Of a DNA stretch of 64,000 bases, positions 40,892-52,144 are shown piece by piece. The position numbers were made by a program, and so were the translations under genes. The DNA is from Pestalotiopsis fici W106-1 (lineage: Eukaryota; Ascomycota; Sordariomycetes; Amphisphaeriales; Sporocadaceae): the NCBI RefSeq assembly GCF_000516985.1, contig NW_006917093.1:1364001-1428000 (forward strand), read 5' to 3'. The notes beneath the pieces are model-generated. The model made no database searches. It worked only from the letters and a program-made list of their open reading frames with translations, and was not told the DNA's origin. Position 1 is the stretch's first letter. The number at the start of each line of letters is the position of its first letter.

Positions 40892-41950
40892 GTTGACAAG
40901 TCGGTAATCGGTGGATTGAGTGTCTGCTACATGAAAGTTAGCTTCTGTTATCATCGAGATGAACCTCAGTAGTGACTATGTCCATGTCATGAAATTTTGA
41001 ACAGTGTCTTGGAGGGCAAAGGACAAAAAGCATGACAGGAGAGACCATGGAGATTTCTATTCCAAGCAGGTGCAACGAGTAGTGGTAGGTGATGTGATGA
41101 TGTGAATGAGTATCCCGTCCAAGGTAGACCAGAGCGCAAATGGAAGATGTTGTACTGATGGAAAAATGCTTACTTTGTACAGTTGATCGATGGATGTCTT
41201 GCCTGAAATGAACTGAAGAGTTGATGATCTGAATTAGAGGATGTCAGTTCTTGTGGTTGTGCGAAATCGGGATCGAAATATATCGTGCGGTGTAAGGCAG
41301 GTTGCAGTATCTCAGTCGCCGGAAATACAAAGCTTGCAAATATTGATTGTCGCCGATTGAGGGGCAAGGAAAGAAACCCAGAGAGTGGATTGTTTAACAA
41401 CTGAATGATGTGGTGTTGCGAACTGGAAAGGACTCGAACAAATGAGTTGGGTTGTTCACAGGGCAACCGACGCCGAGCGAGACAATTGTACTCAAGGAAC
41501 GGGCAAGTTGTGACCCGCCGACAGAGACATTCGATGCAAAGAGAGGAGTTCAAGTAGAGATATGATGTAAACTGGTTGATGAGAAGAATTGATGGTTGGA
41601 ATGTTCAGATCGAAATTGGTTCACTTACCTCGAAGATTCTGTCAATGGCACCGTTGCGGCTGTTATGTAGCGAGCGGGTACAAGTAATATTTGAGTAGCT
41701 AGCGAGCAAAGTGAGATTTCGAAGAGACTGTGGTGTCGTGATGTGTGTTGATGCTGTGATGGATGGGTGTGTGGTTGGGAAGGGGAGAAGAGAAGAGTAG
41801 ATGGAAGAGATGAAGGAGATCGGGACGCGACATTGGGATGGATGGGTGGATTGGGCGATGACGACGACGACTTACCTTGACGCAAAGCTTCTGCTTCCAA
41901 GGGGAAGTTGCAATATGCACGGTAGAGATGCTCTCTAGTGATACTGAAGA
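40892..41950 (-). promoter_or_regulatory. Multi-intron 5' leader of the RNA-binding protein gene
   Basis: Reverse-strand splice donors of good quality occur at 41875 (CAAG|GTAAGT), 41638 (CGAG|GTAAGTGA) and 41173 (CAAA|GTAAGC). Acceptors follow at about 41673 (ATAACAG) and 40927 (GCTAAC...ATGTAG), just before the coding exon. This suggests a spliced 5' UTR of three or more exons, or alternative first exons. No N-terminal coding extension can be followed with confidence. Confidence 0.5.
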
Positions 41951-44900
41951 AGGAGCGAGTCCACTACTGCCTGCAATATTCTATGAACTTGCCAGCGACG
42001 ATGAATGAAGTTGGAGGTTGTGTACTGGTGGTTTGTGAAAAGACCAAAGAAGGAACGAGCCTGTGAATTGGCCAAAAAGGTTGTTGGGTCGAAAGAGTGC
42101 AAATTTTGGTCGCCGGGCCAGAGGAAGCTGCACCTTTTATAGACTGAAAATTGAAGCGGACAAACGCAGGCGCCCGCTACTGATTGTGAATACTGCCAGC
42201 GGTTTCCGACTATGTGCAAGAGAACTCGGCGCCTTCTATTGGCTAGACGCGCAGGCGGTTTCCTCAAAGGGATTGTCCAGGCTGCAGCCTTGTACCCAAG
42301 TACCTAGGTGGCTTCTGATTGATCTTGACTTATTTTCTTCCTTTGTCGTTGCCCAGCAAACGCAATCACACCAAGTGACAGCCCGGCGGTTATTGGTTTA
42401 CCAAGACAATGGGATCGGTCGAGTCTTTCGGGGCAGCACTGATTCTGTTTAGACGTTTTCTTTTATGATGACTTCACCATCAACTTTGCCGTTATGCTCC
42501 TGATCTCTATTAACAGGATGCGTGTCTAAGAGTACAGTCGTACAGCTCAAACGAACACAACAGACTCAATCTTGGTGAAAGGCTTTAGTTTCCTGCTTCT
42601 TCATCCCGAGATCACTTTCACGCTGTCTGCATAATGTTTGGGACGTACGCACTGTCTTCCAGATTATCTGATTAAAGACTCCCTTGACCAGAGCCCAATG
42701 TGACTGGAAGGCGCCCGCCGCTGCCCTCGTGATATTAGATAAGCGCGTTTGCAAGGTAGTCAACAGCCGGTGGCCTAGTTGATTGTGCATTTTGACGTAC
42801 AAGTGGATCAACTCTTTTTTTTTCCCTTGTTGCCGCGCAAGTTAGATCGAGTAGCGACCAAGCAAGACTGCTGAGAATCCTGAACTGTGGGACTGCAATT
42901 GGCCTCTTTCAGAAATCAGTTTTCCATCTTTCAAGCCTAGTAACTCTTAATTTCGAAGACGTGCCTTGATTGCTGTTCTCCCACCGGAGATGGTACAATG
43001 GTTTTCGAGACCAAGGTAGGGATTCGATCTCAAGTATAACTTCGAGCTTAATGCGAATAAATAGATTTGTAACGTATTTTCGCTCTAGGCGTTGATTCGT
43101 AGAGTTAGATCTTGGCAAAACTGCGTGTTACTTTGCCCAATTCCAACTTCAGGAGGAAGACTAGATAATAATCATGAACATATAATGATTGCACGGTCTT
43201 GGAACAAAATACCGTACTAGGATATGTTTTCAAGTGTTCTGATTATGATGGCTTAGTGAACGTCATAATCTACAATATCAAGCTGAACATTCGAGGGGAA
43301 GCAAAATCCAATAGGTGTTATTAAAAAGAAGAGTGTACTCAAACGAGCAACATGGAAAGGGCTTTCCTTTTTCATAGCTGTGACCCGCAGCCTTGCAAGT
43401 TGCGACCTCATGGACGTGGAAACTAGCCCGCCTATGGTTGAAAGGCTGCAGGACCAGGGAACATTTCTTTTCTCCGCCCTAAAACATGATCTAAGAATCG
43501 AGTGTGGATTGAAACGAGAGGAGACGCCGCGGAACAAATTGGTCAGAAAGGGTCTCCTAATCTTGGTCCTTGAGCGACCAGGATAACTCTCCATGAAGAT
43601 TACTTTTGACCAGCCTTAAGTTACAGGGCTGCGGCATAGACAGTGTATATGACATAGCGCCACCGAGTCTTTCATATTTAATTTCAAGGCGAGGGGATGG
43701 GCATGGACAACACAATGCTTGTAAGCAAGGTCGATATGACTATGAAGGGATGTCTCGCAGCCCGACGAGACTTCTGATAACAGACGGAGTTGTAGATGAT
43801 CAACATTGCATCTCATTGGCCTGATATAACAAGGCACAATTAAAAAGCACGCGATCAAATTAAATCATCCACATCGAAACGGCTTAAAGGAGCAGGCTTA
43901 GAGGATCTGCAGCGGGCCCAATTGTGCATTGAAGAAGCTTGGGTTTCGATTCGTGCTCGGACACAACCCAGTTACATGTAGCTCTTCATCTAGCTGCCCG
44001 ATAACAACTTGTGGAAAAAGAAGTCCGATTTCAGCCGCAGGCCGTTTGGGTAGTTCGATGGGCTGATTTTTGTTGGTAATTGGACCGGTTGACCAGGTCC
44101 ATTGTGCCTCTGGTGCCACCGAGATTAAGTCTCGCTCAATGGTCACACCTACACTAACTTCCGTCAAATCAGGCGACATTTCTCTTTGATCGCCATCTCG
44201 CATGTGTAGAAGTCATGAACCCGCAGTGGAGACAAAAAGCAACTTCTGGATCTGACAGTGAGGCTTGGTGTCGATTGATCCCTGATGCCACGAATCATCT
44301 CTCTTTTGTAGCTGTGTAAAGAGACAAGCCAAGGAAGTGGTAGATTCATCAGGCGCCAACGACCAGTATTCTTTGCCACCATTGCAAGCACAAGACGCAT
44401 GCGGTCCGTCTTTCGGCAAATGGCCAGTCTGCGACGAGATTGAGCTGGCCATGGTCGAGGTTACAGAAAAAGCAAAAAGCGAGCTAGGAAAAAAAAAAAG
44501 TGTCTCGTTATATCGAGACAAGGATGCCGCGTAGTTCACTCCCCTTCTCCAATAGTCGTTGAAAAGAGTATGGTATCATGTCCCATATCCAAATTCATGT
44601 GATCTATTTGGATTTTTCTACGAGATTGCTGCAGTGATAAGTCGGAGCAGTTTTAGGGACGTTGATTTTAGGTTGATCGATCTGCTTGTTCCCGAGGTGC
44701 TAACCGTGTCTTGTGGCCCCTTGGTAACTTCTTAGTATAATCCCAGCAAGTTCCAACCCTGTTGGCCGGAATATAACCTCTTCCTCCATAGGTGGACATG
44801 GCCCGTGCTGTCAGGAGTATCCATTTGATCTTTGCCATCTTACAGACATGCCTGTAGGTACCTGAGGATCAATTCATGTCCTAATTAGGTATGTACATCA

Positions 44901-45732
44901 TGACCTCGGAGCACGCGTCCGCGCAAGCCTGTTGACCTTGCCTGGCGCGTTTTTGCAGCGGAGTTCCTAATGTTTCTTTCATATGCCGAAACAAAGCCAG
45001 TAATACGCTGGCTTATGGCGAATGGATGAGCCTTGTCCTCGCAGCTGCTCACAGACCATTGAACGATCACTGACACGACATTCCTCGAGCATTTGTGCAC
45101 ATGTCGTTTTCTATAGTATATTCTTGGCTTTTAGCTTTTACATTTGCTTTTCTTGATGTGGAATGCCATGATAGAACAGACAATTAACCTGGCAGCTGAG
45201 GCCCTTCTTGCGCGATCTTCAGTCTTCACGCACTCTTCATTGATACACGTCATTCGTGCACAAGACTGAAACCAGACATATCCACCAAAGTGACCTAAAA
45301 AATGATATGACAATACCTCCTTCAGGTAAAGGGTGCAGGAAGCATTGGCAGTTCGACATTAGCCCAGACTCGACTGATAGATCATCGTCTGTCTATACTA
45401 ATCAACACCTTCTAGTTTGCCTTTTTCTTCTTCTCGAAATTGTCGAAACAATAGTTTCTATTAGCTAGCTACCTTTTAAAGGCATATGGTCAGGCTAGAT
45501 TGACCGTTTCCAACCATCACAAGGATCTATGAACGCTCGCAGTATATAGTGTATGTACGAAAACCTGTGTAGTCTATGCCAAATGTAAGCTCAGGAGTCC
45601 GCGTCTCGGTACAGTATGGGTATCAAAATGAAACCACTGCAAGCTCAAGATCTGCGGCTCCGGCTGACAACTCTTCTATGCACCCGCAACGGTGCTGTCT
45701 CAGACACCATCGTCCAACCTTTCGCATAACAC
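41951..45732. other. Long intergenic region
   Basis: About 3.8 kb with no firm gene. Contains an ACCTAGGT palindrome (42302-42309), an A-run (44489-44499) and scattered ORFs. The most protein-like are reverse-strand frames at 44213-44452 (starting MASSISSQTGHLPKDGPH) and 43898-44203, which could be exons of an unrecognised gene or remnants. A partial tRNA-like sequence near 42980-43040 is not a complete tRNA. Confidence 0.4.
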
Positions 45733-47916
45733 TTACGACCAGACATCCTCCTGTATCACGATTAGTATGTAGCGAAACCCAGAGGGTATAAAGTGGAACG
45801 TACCTGGTATTGGTTGGCAGCTCTCATGTTCTTCACAATCTCTTCGGCCTTGGCCTCAGGAATACCGCGACGTTCAGCAATGATCTGAGCAAGTACTGTG
45901 TTGACCTCACGCGCCATGTTTGCGGCATCACCGCACACATAGATGTATGCTTTCTTCTCCAAGAGATCATTGACCTCCTGGGCGCGGTCCTTGAGCAGAT
46001 GCTGGACGTAGACCTTCTTGGGACCCTCACGGGAGAATGCGTTGATCATCTCAAAGGAATCACCCATTGCCTTCTTGCGTTCCTGTTCAATTGTAAGCAT
46101 GAAATCTAGTATAAAATCGGCAAATCACACATACCTCCCACTCTGACTCGTACATGAAGTCTTCGCTTCGTTTCCGGCAGCCAAAGAACAGTAGGGTCTT
46201 TCCGACAGTCTCACCATCCTGGGCTTGCTTGGCGCGCTCTTGAACGAATCCACGGAACGGAGCAACACCGGTACCAGGTCCAATCATGATGATAGGCTTT
46301 GAAGGATCCGAAGGAAGTTTGAAGTTGGAGTGGCGGACATGAACAGGGACGTGAATACCGTCATACTTGTTTCGGGGACCAGTAATTTCGTAGCTGAGAC
46401 CAAAGGGCTTGGGGTTGGGATCGCCATTCTGCTTCTCCTTCAAGGCCAAAAGGTAGTTGGTGGCAACACCCTGGAACGGATCAACTCTGTCGGGAATGGT
46501 TTGAGATTCAACGACAGCAGTGATGGAGATCTTCTTGGGCTGAACAATGGAGGACGAAGAGATAGAGTAGTAACGCGGCTGAAGCTTGGTGAGGCCCTCG
46601 ATGAACGCAGAGAATGGGATATTGCTCCACTTTTGACCACCGCCAACAGTGCGAAGAACGCCGGCGATGTTGTAGTGGTACTTGCTGATCCTGTCGTGGA
46701 AGTAATCCTTGTCGCCTCCGAGCTTTGTCATCTCGGCCTTGATTTCTTCGGTGGGGGCAAAGGCGGCAAGAGTGGCAACAAATTGACGAGAAACGGGAGC
46801 GCAAATTTCCATGTGGTATCGCACAATAGCATCGTAGGTGGTGGGAGTTGGGAAGGGCACCTTGGCAGTGGGTTCGAGAGCCTTGACACTAATGACCTGG
46901 TTGCGCTTCTCTGTGAGGCCCAGAGTGTCGAGGAGATAGTCAACTTCCTGACCAGCATTGGTAGGCCAGATGGCAATGTGATCACCAGTTTGGTATGACA
47001 AGTTGGAAGCGCTAATATCAACTTCCATGTGCAGACAGTTGCGGTCCTTGACGTTGAACAGCTCGTAAGATTCGACAATGGGGGCAATGTATGGGTTGTG
47101 GGCGTTGAAGGGGCCCTTGGCGGTGCCCTCGAGATGCATCTTGTTCGGTTCACCAACGTAGACCTCGGGCGAGTCCTTGGTCAGGCCCTCGCGCTCAACA
47201 ATGCCAAAGACGGGTTCGTACTGGGCTTCGCGCTCCTCAAGTCCCAAAGTCTTGGCCAGGGCTGCCCACATGGGCTCCTTCCAGGCCAAGAAGTCCTCTT
47301 CCATGGTACCGGCACCATCATCACCCTCTCCGATATCGCCGATTCTGTGGGCACCAAGTTTCTCAAGAGCCTTGTTGACATTGCGGACCATGACATTGTA
47401 GTGCTCGTACGTGTTGTTGCCCAAGCCGAAAGCGACATATTTCAGGTTACCAAGAGGAGTGTCGTTGCCCTCAGAGAAGGCGACATCCTCGCCAGTGAGG
47501 AACTCGTAGAAGTCAACAGCATTGTCGGTCGGCTCTCCCTCACCGTAAGTAGCAAGGACGAACATGACCACCTTATCGTCGGGAATGGCATCAAGATTCT
47601 CATAGTCGTAGTCCTCAAGGTCGGCGACCATGGTGTCAAGGCCGAAACGGCTCTTGCCCTCCTTGGCCAGTCTCGAGGCATAATCTTCAGCAGTACCAGT
47701 CTGGGAGCCGTAGAAGATCACACAGTTCTTGCCCGTCTCCTCTAGCTTTTCAATAATATTTCTTGTTTTTCCGGCCCTGGCGGCATTGCCGTTTGCAAGG
47801 GAGCTGGCATAGGGGTCCTTGACAACACCCCAGAACTTTCCCTTGGTGAAGTACGCGACGGTGCCGACGAGGATGACCGAGAGGACGATCAAGTCCAGAG
47901 TGTCGAGTTGCGCCAT
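45733..47916 (-). CDS. NADPH-cytochrome P450 reductase
   Basis: Passes electrons from NADPH via FAD and FMN to microsomal P450s (and to squalene epoxidase and others). Exons in transcript order: 47916-46135, 46082-45804, 45750-45733; 692 aa, the usual fungal length. The ER anchor is LDLIVLSVILVGTVAYF (about residues 7-23). The FMN domain has FYGSQTGTAEDYASRLA and FVLATYGEGEPTDNA. The FAD domain has RYYSISSS. The NADPH domain has MIGPGTGVAPFRGFVQE, FFGCRKRSEDF and YIYVCGDAANMAREV. The terminal exon is 18 nt and encodes EDVWS; its Trp is the conserved residue that stacks on FAD and limits NADPH access. Both introns are about 52 nt with clear GT..AG ends. No P450 gene is visible nearby. Confidence 0.96.
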
Positions 47917-50900
47917 GTTGGCACCGTTTAGCAGTCGTCGACGCTATGAGGTCGCGAGCTTCGGTGAATTGTGCTGACGGGACAAACCAGTAAGGGATAC
48001 TAGATAACCACGCGTTCTTAGTATAACAATCGGTGTGAATAAGCATCCAGCTGCATCCGAATGCGTTGTTGCAGAGCAAGCGAAGGGGGGCGCCACGTGG
48101 GGGGATAGTTAAAGATGGCGACGACGATAATGTATGCGCAAAGTGGTATGTATGTAGGCCTTATTTTTCTATTGTTTACTTTCGCCGTCGAAGCACGCAC
48201 TTGCACACGGCCGGAGAAACTTTACCAGGCGCTTTATTTGGCTTGTGATGGGGCGGTGGGTGGGCTGAAGAAGCGAAGCAGTGACTTACGGAAGCAGATC
48301 GGATTCGGATTCGGGACAGGCCACCGTCGGGAATACTGAAGTCAAGAAACGGCCGCCACTGACTGATCGGAGTGCAGATGCAGTGCGATGCAGGCCTTGG
48401 AAACCCAGGACAACAAAAAGAAAAAGAGACAACGCAGGCAAGAAGCGAACAGCTCACAAGACGGCGCGTGGTGTTGTGCAAAGGGCAAGAAAGGAGAACC
48501 TTACGACGGACAATAAATCTCACTTTTTGGAAGGATTCTGATAAGGACAGCCTAGCCAGAGGCAAGGAACAATAATAGGTAAGCGCTGGGGGAGACGGTG
48601 GGCTGGGCTGGCTCTTGTCTGCGGGACCCTTGGACGAAGGCCCCTCCCTACACACGATTCGACTTCTTGTTGGAAAGATTGGGGGTGGATTGGTACATTA
48701 AGGTAGGCAGATCTTCAGGTTATGTGCTCACTCTTGCCATGCGTTGCATAAAGAAAAAGAGGCTTTGAGACTACTGCATCCCCTTACTTCTTACATTAGG
48801 TAAGTAATTATATATTTATATCCCTACCAAAGTACTATAGTAGGAGTGGTAGCAGTGGCAGTATTTGCATATGAACAAGATAAGCGTCATTGATGACCTG
48901 AAGGCGAAATCTGTAGTACCGAAAGCGAGGTGCCATGAGTAGGTGAAATGGATGGGCTGTGATGGAATACACGTGTAGTAACCCCCGTTCTTCAGCCCGT
49001 TGTAGGCCAAGGACCCTGCCAGCGCGCAGCTCTTCTCGCTCGTCATGGAAGCGCCAGGGTGTTTGTGCTAAAAATGTTGGCTGGCCACAGTGGGCATCAA
49101 GACATTTAGTTGCGGGTGGAAGGCGCAAGAACCGAGAACAAGCGTAATGGCCCCGACATTAAGCCTGAATGAGCTTTAGCGCTCCCGACTTTCGCTGTCT
49201 TACTAGTGGGCCTTGCGGGAATCGCGCCACTTTGGAACTCCCCGGCATCCCGACTTGCGCATCCGTTCGAAAGGCCCCGACCGCTTACCTACAGATACAG
49301 TACAACAAGTGCCCCCTACACTACTCAGCACCGCCCTGATAATTGATGATGGTCTCGTGTCCGTCATCGTACTTGTAAGCCCCAGGCTTCGTACTTCGTA
49401 TGTAATACCACTACTGCGTAGGTAAGCCAAGTCATTACATGGCACTCGTCTCGGCAACCAGACACTATACACATGCGAGATAGCGAGACTATCATGCTAA
49501 TGTACCAATCAATGGAGAGCTGGGTGGCTTTCCGGGCAAGTCCATCTCCGTCTTCAATGCCCGTTGAAAGACAAAAAAAAAAAAAAAAAAAGACCAAGTG
49601 CTCGTGGCGGTATTAAAGTTGCTGTTTGAGTCCATCTCGCATCGGCTTTGACTTTCGACGCGCGACCCGAAATTTCAGTACTCACCCTGGATGTACTCGA
49701 GGTTCTAATTGGACCTCTCTGTTAAATCTTCTTTGCCTTGGCGATTGACTGGATCTACCAAACCTCGGTATCTATTTGCCGGCCTGCATCGAGCAGACAC
49801 TTCGTGCATCAAGCAGACTACTTCGTGCATAGGGTAGATTCACACAAGTGTAGGCTCTCATCACTGTCTGGTGGACAGCATATGGCATTTGGAAAAGTTG
49901 TTGAACAAGTCCCGAATTGGACCCTTGCGAAGTGCGGGTTTTCCTGGACAGGACTATGCAACAATCTTGCAGATCCAAATGCTTTTGTGGAAACAAATGA
50001 CTCTCAACAAATGCCGCCATTTGTAGCAGCCGTGCACCATATCCTCTATCCTCTCGACCTCTATCCGATCAAACATGCATCGCCAAATGACTGGCCGCGG
50101 GAAGAGATTTATCATTATTGGACGTCGGGAGCCATCCTCGGGAAATGTGGCTATAGACTTCAACGATGGGAGAATATCTTTAGGCATTGGTACACACCAC
50201 CGAGGCAGTGAGCCAGTAATCGATGGCTTCTTACCCCCGGTACAGTTGCATCGCAGGAGTTGAATTTGGGGGCATTGGTAGTACAGAGCAGAAAATACGA
50301 AACTACGTACGTCCACAGGCGACAGTACTTAATATCGCGACTATGCGGAGTATACATTACTGCCAAGGATACTCCACGATCCCACAATGAAGTATTGTCA
50401 CCTTACTAAGAGAAACCTCATTACATAATGCTGAGGCTTTTCTTGATCCAAGGTAGTAATCCGTTCGATTTGGCATAATAATTGTGTACATCATTTTCTC
50501 ATGCCCGCCCAGTGCATAGTCAGGCATCGGAAGCGTCAAAGAGACCGACACCTCCGGAATGCGCGCCAGCACTCCGCCTACCTTAGTCAAGTCGGTCCCG
50601 TGGTTATTCGGCAGTGGTAGTCGGCCTCACATCTTCATCAACTAGCCAAGGCAGCTCGTGCCAAGGGATGAGCTGCCAACGGTTCCGGAACTCCGACCAA
50701 ATCCCGAGCTCGCGAGCACCATCCATTACGTAGAGTTTGCCTGGCCGATTCCTCGAGGGAAAAGAAGGCCGTTGTGTCCTTCAAATTCCGAAACACAGAA
50801 ATAGATTTCGGAGGAGTAGAAGATGCATGACGTCGATTGACAGTCTCACGCTCCTTGGAGGGATCGCTCCGAGTTATCAGTTGCATCCCAAGTGTATTCT

Positions 50901-52144
50901 GAATGAAGCTGAATTATCAAACTACCCATTGACCAGATCGCATTGATTAACCATTATTGGCTTGGGTTCACCAGCATGCGAGATCCGGAATTCAACCAGA
51001 CACGCTAGAAACGGTATGGATGCCTTGGACTTCAGCTCACCGTGGGGATCCGCCGCCTGCCTCAACATCAATCCCGCTTACAGCACATATTGACATACTC
51101 TGTACAGCCCGTCTAGCAAACCCGCTGATTCATTACTGGTTCGTCGATATATGATACGTCAAGAAGACGACCAATAAATCAGACAAGAAAATGCAAGCAC
51201 AACTGCCATTTATTCGCATCGATTTGGGCTGAAAGCGGATGCATTTGTGCCAACGGAGGCAGGTACGGAGACAGCTTACTGCCTCTCTCTCTCTGTATGG
51301 CAATTCTCTGACCTCGGCACCAGATCGCTGTCTTCTTGCTGATGGGATGGATGCTACCACATGTTAGGTAGAAATATGCCATGTCAATACTAGCATCACG
51401 ATACATTGGCTCCACATGATTGCTTGCTTTTCGCATAAGCAATTAATTCTTATGGTATTATGGTACAGCCTATCGTGTCGGAAACTCTGTTGCGCCTCGG
51501 ATGGTTGCTCTCTTTGGCCTTGAAAAATCAGGATCGTTGCCCTGAATTATTGCTTTTTGTCCAGCCAAAAATGTCTCTTCTGCGCTCTACTTTTGAACAT
51601 GAGCAGGGTCCAGAGGACGGCAACTCTCCATCTCATTGGCCAGTGTCTTGCATTCTTATGGGCCTCAGCTCTCTAGCTTTTGCCTGCTTTGCAACGACGG
51701 CTGCACTTCATAATGATAGAAAGGAGTGAAGCTCATGCCGACGCAGCATCAGTCATGTCGATCAGGTATTTTAGCCGATATGATGTGCACGCATTAGGCT
51801 TTTGCAGCCGCGAAACTGCCAGCTGCAGAGTCAGTTTTGTTTTTCATAGAGTTTGGACGAGATTATTTGACCTTTGCCCCCCTGCAGCGGCTCTTCTCCC
51901 GAGTTTGACCACATACGTACGAACTACTACTATTATTATCTGCTATCTTGATTGACAAGAAAATAAGTGGCGGGCTACCACCACCTAGGTATTGGTCCAG
52001 GTATTCAGCATCACCTCTCCCACGTCGGACCTGTAAAGCTTCGCTTCGCCTACAAATGAGATAGAGCCACGAAGGATTTTAAAACCGCCCGTTCAGGATC
52101 GCATAAGCACGCCGCCGCCGCCGCCAGATGACGGCAATGGGCTG
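47917..52144. other. Long divergent intergenic region, P450 reductase / morphogenesis scaffold
   Basis: About 4.2 kb. A poly-A run of 19 bases lies near 49573-49591 and an ACCTAGGT palindrome at 51983-51990. Reverse-strand frames at 50357-50590, 50604-50780 and 50638-50886 read like protein pieces but have no clear start or splice structure. A forward frame at 49738-50211 has no early ATG. Otherwise nothing recognised; the two ends should carry promoters. Confidence 0.4.

Noticed and set aside
42980..43040. tRNA-like stretch with a TTCGA loop and a TCGA-containing hairpin
   Set aside because: The arms do not pair into a full cloverleaf: the anticodon stem is only three pairs and no acceptor stem can be formed.
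45733..47916. P450 reductase as a marker of a secondary-metabolite cluster
   Set aside because: No P450, polyketide synthase, peptide synthetase, terpene cyclase or transporter gene is near; the reductase is a housekeeping enzyme.
49738..50211. Forward ORF of 157 codons
   Set aside because: The frame opens with TTG; the first ATG is far inside and no motif is visible.
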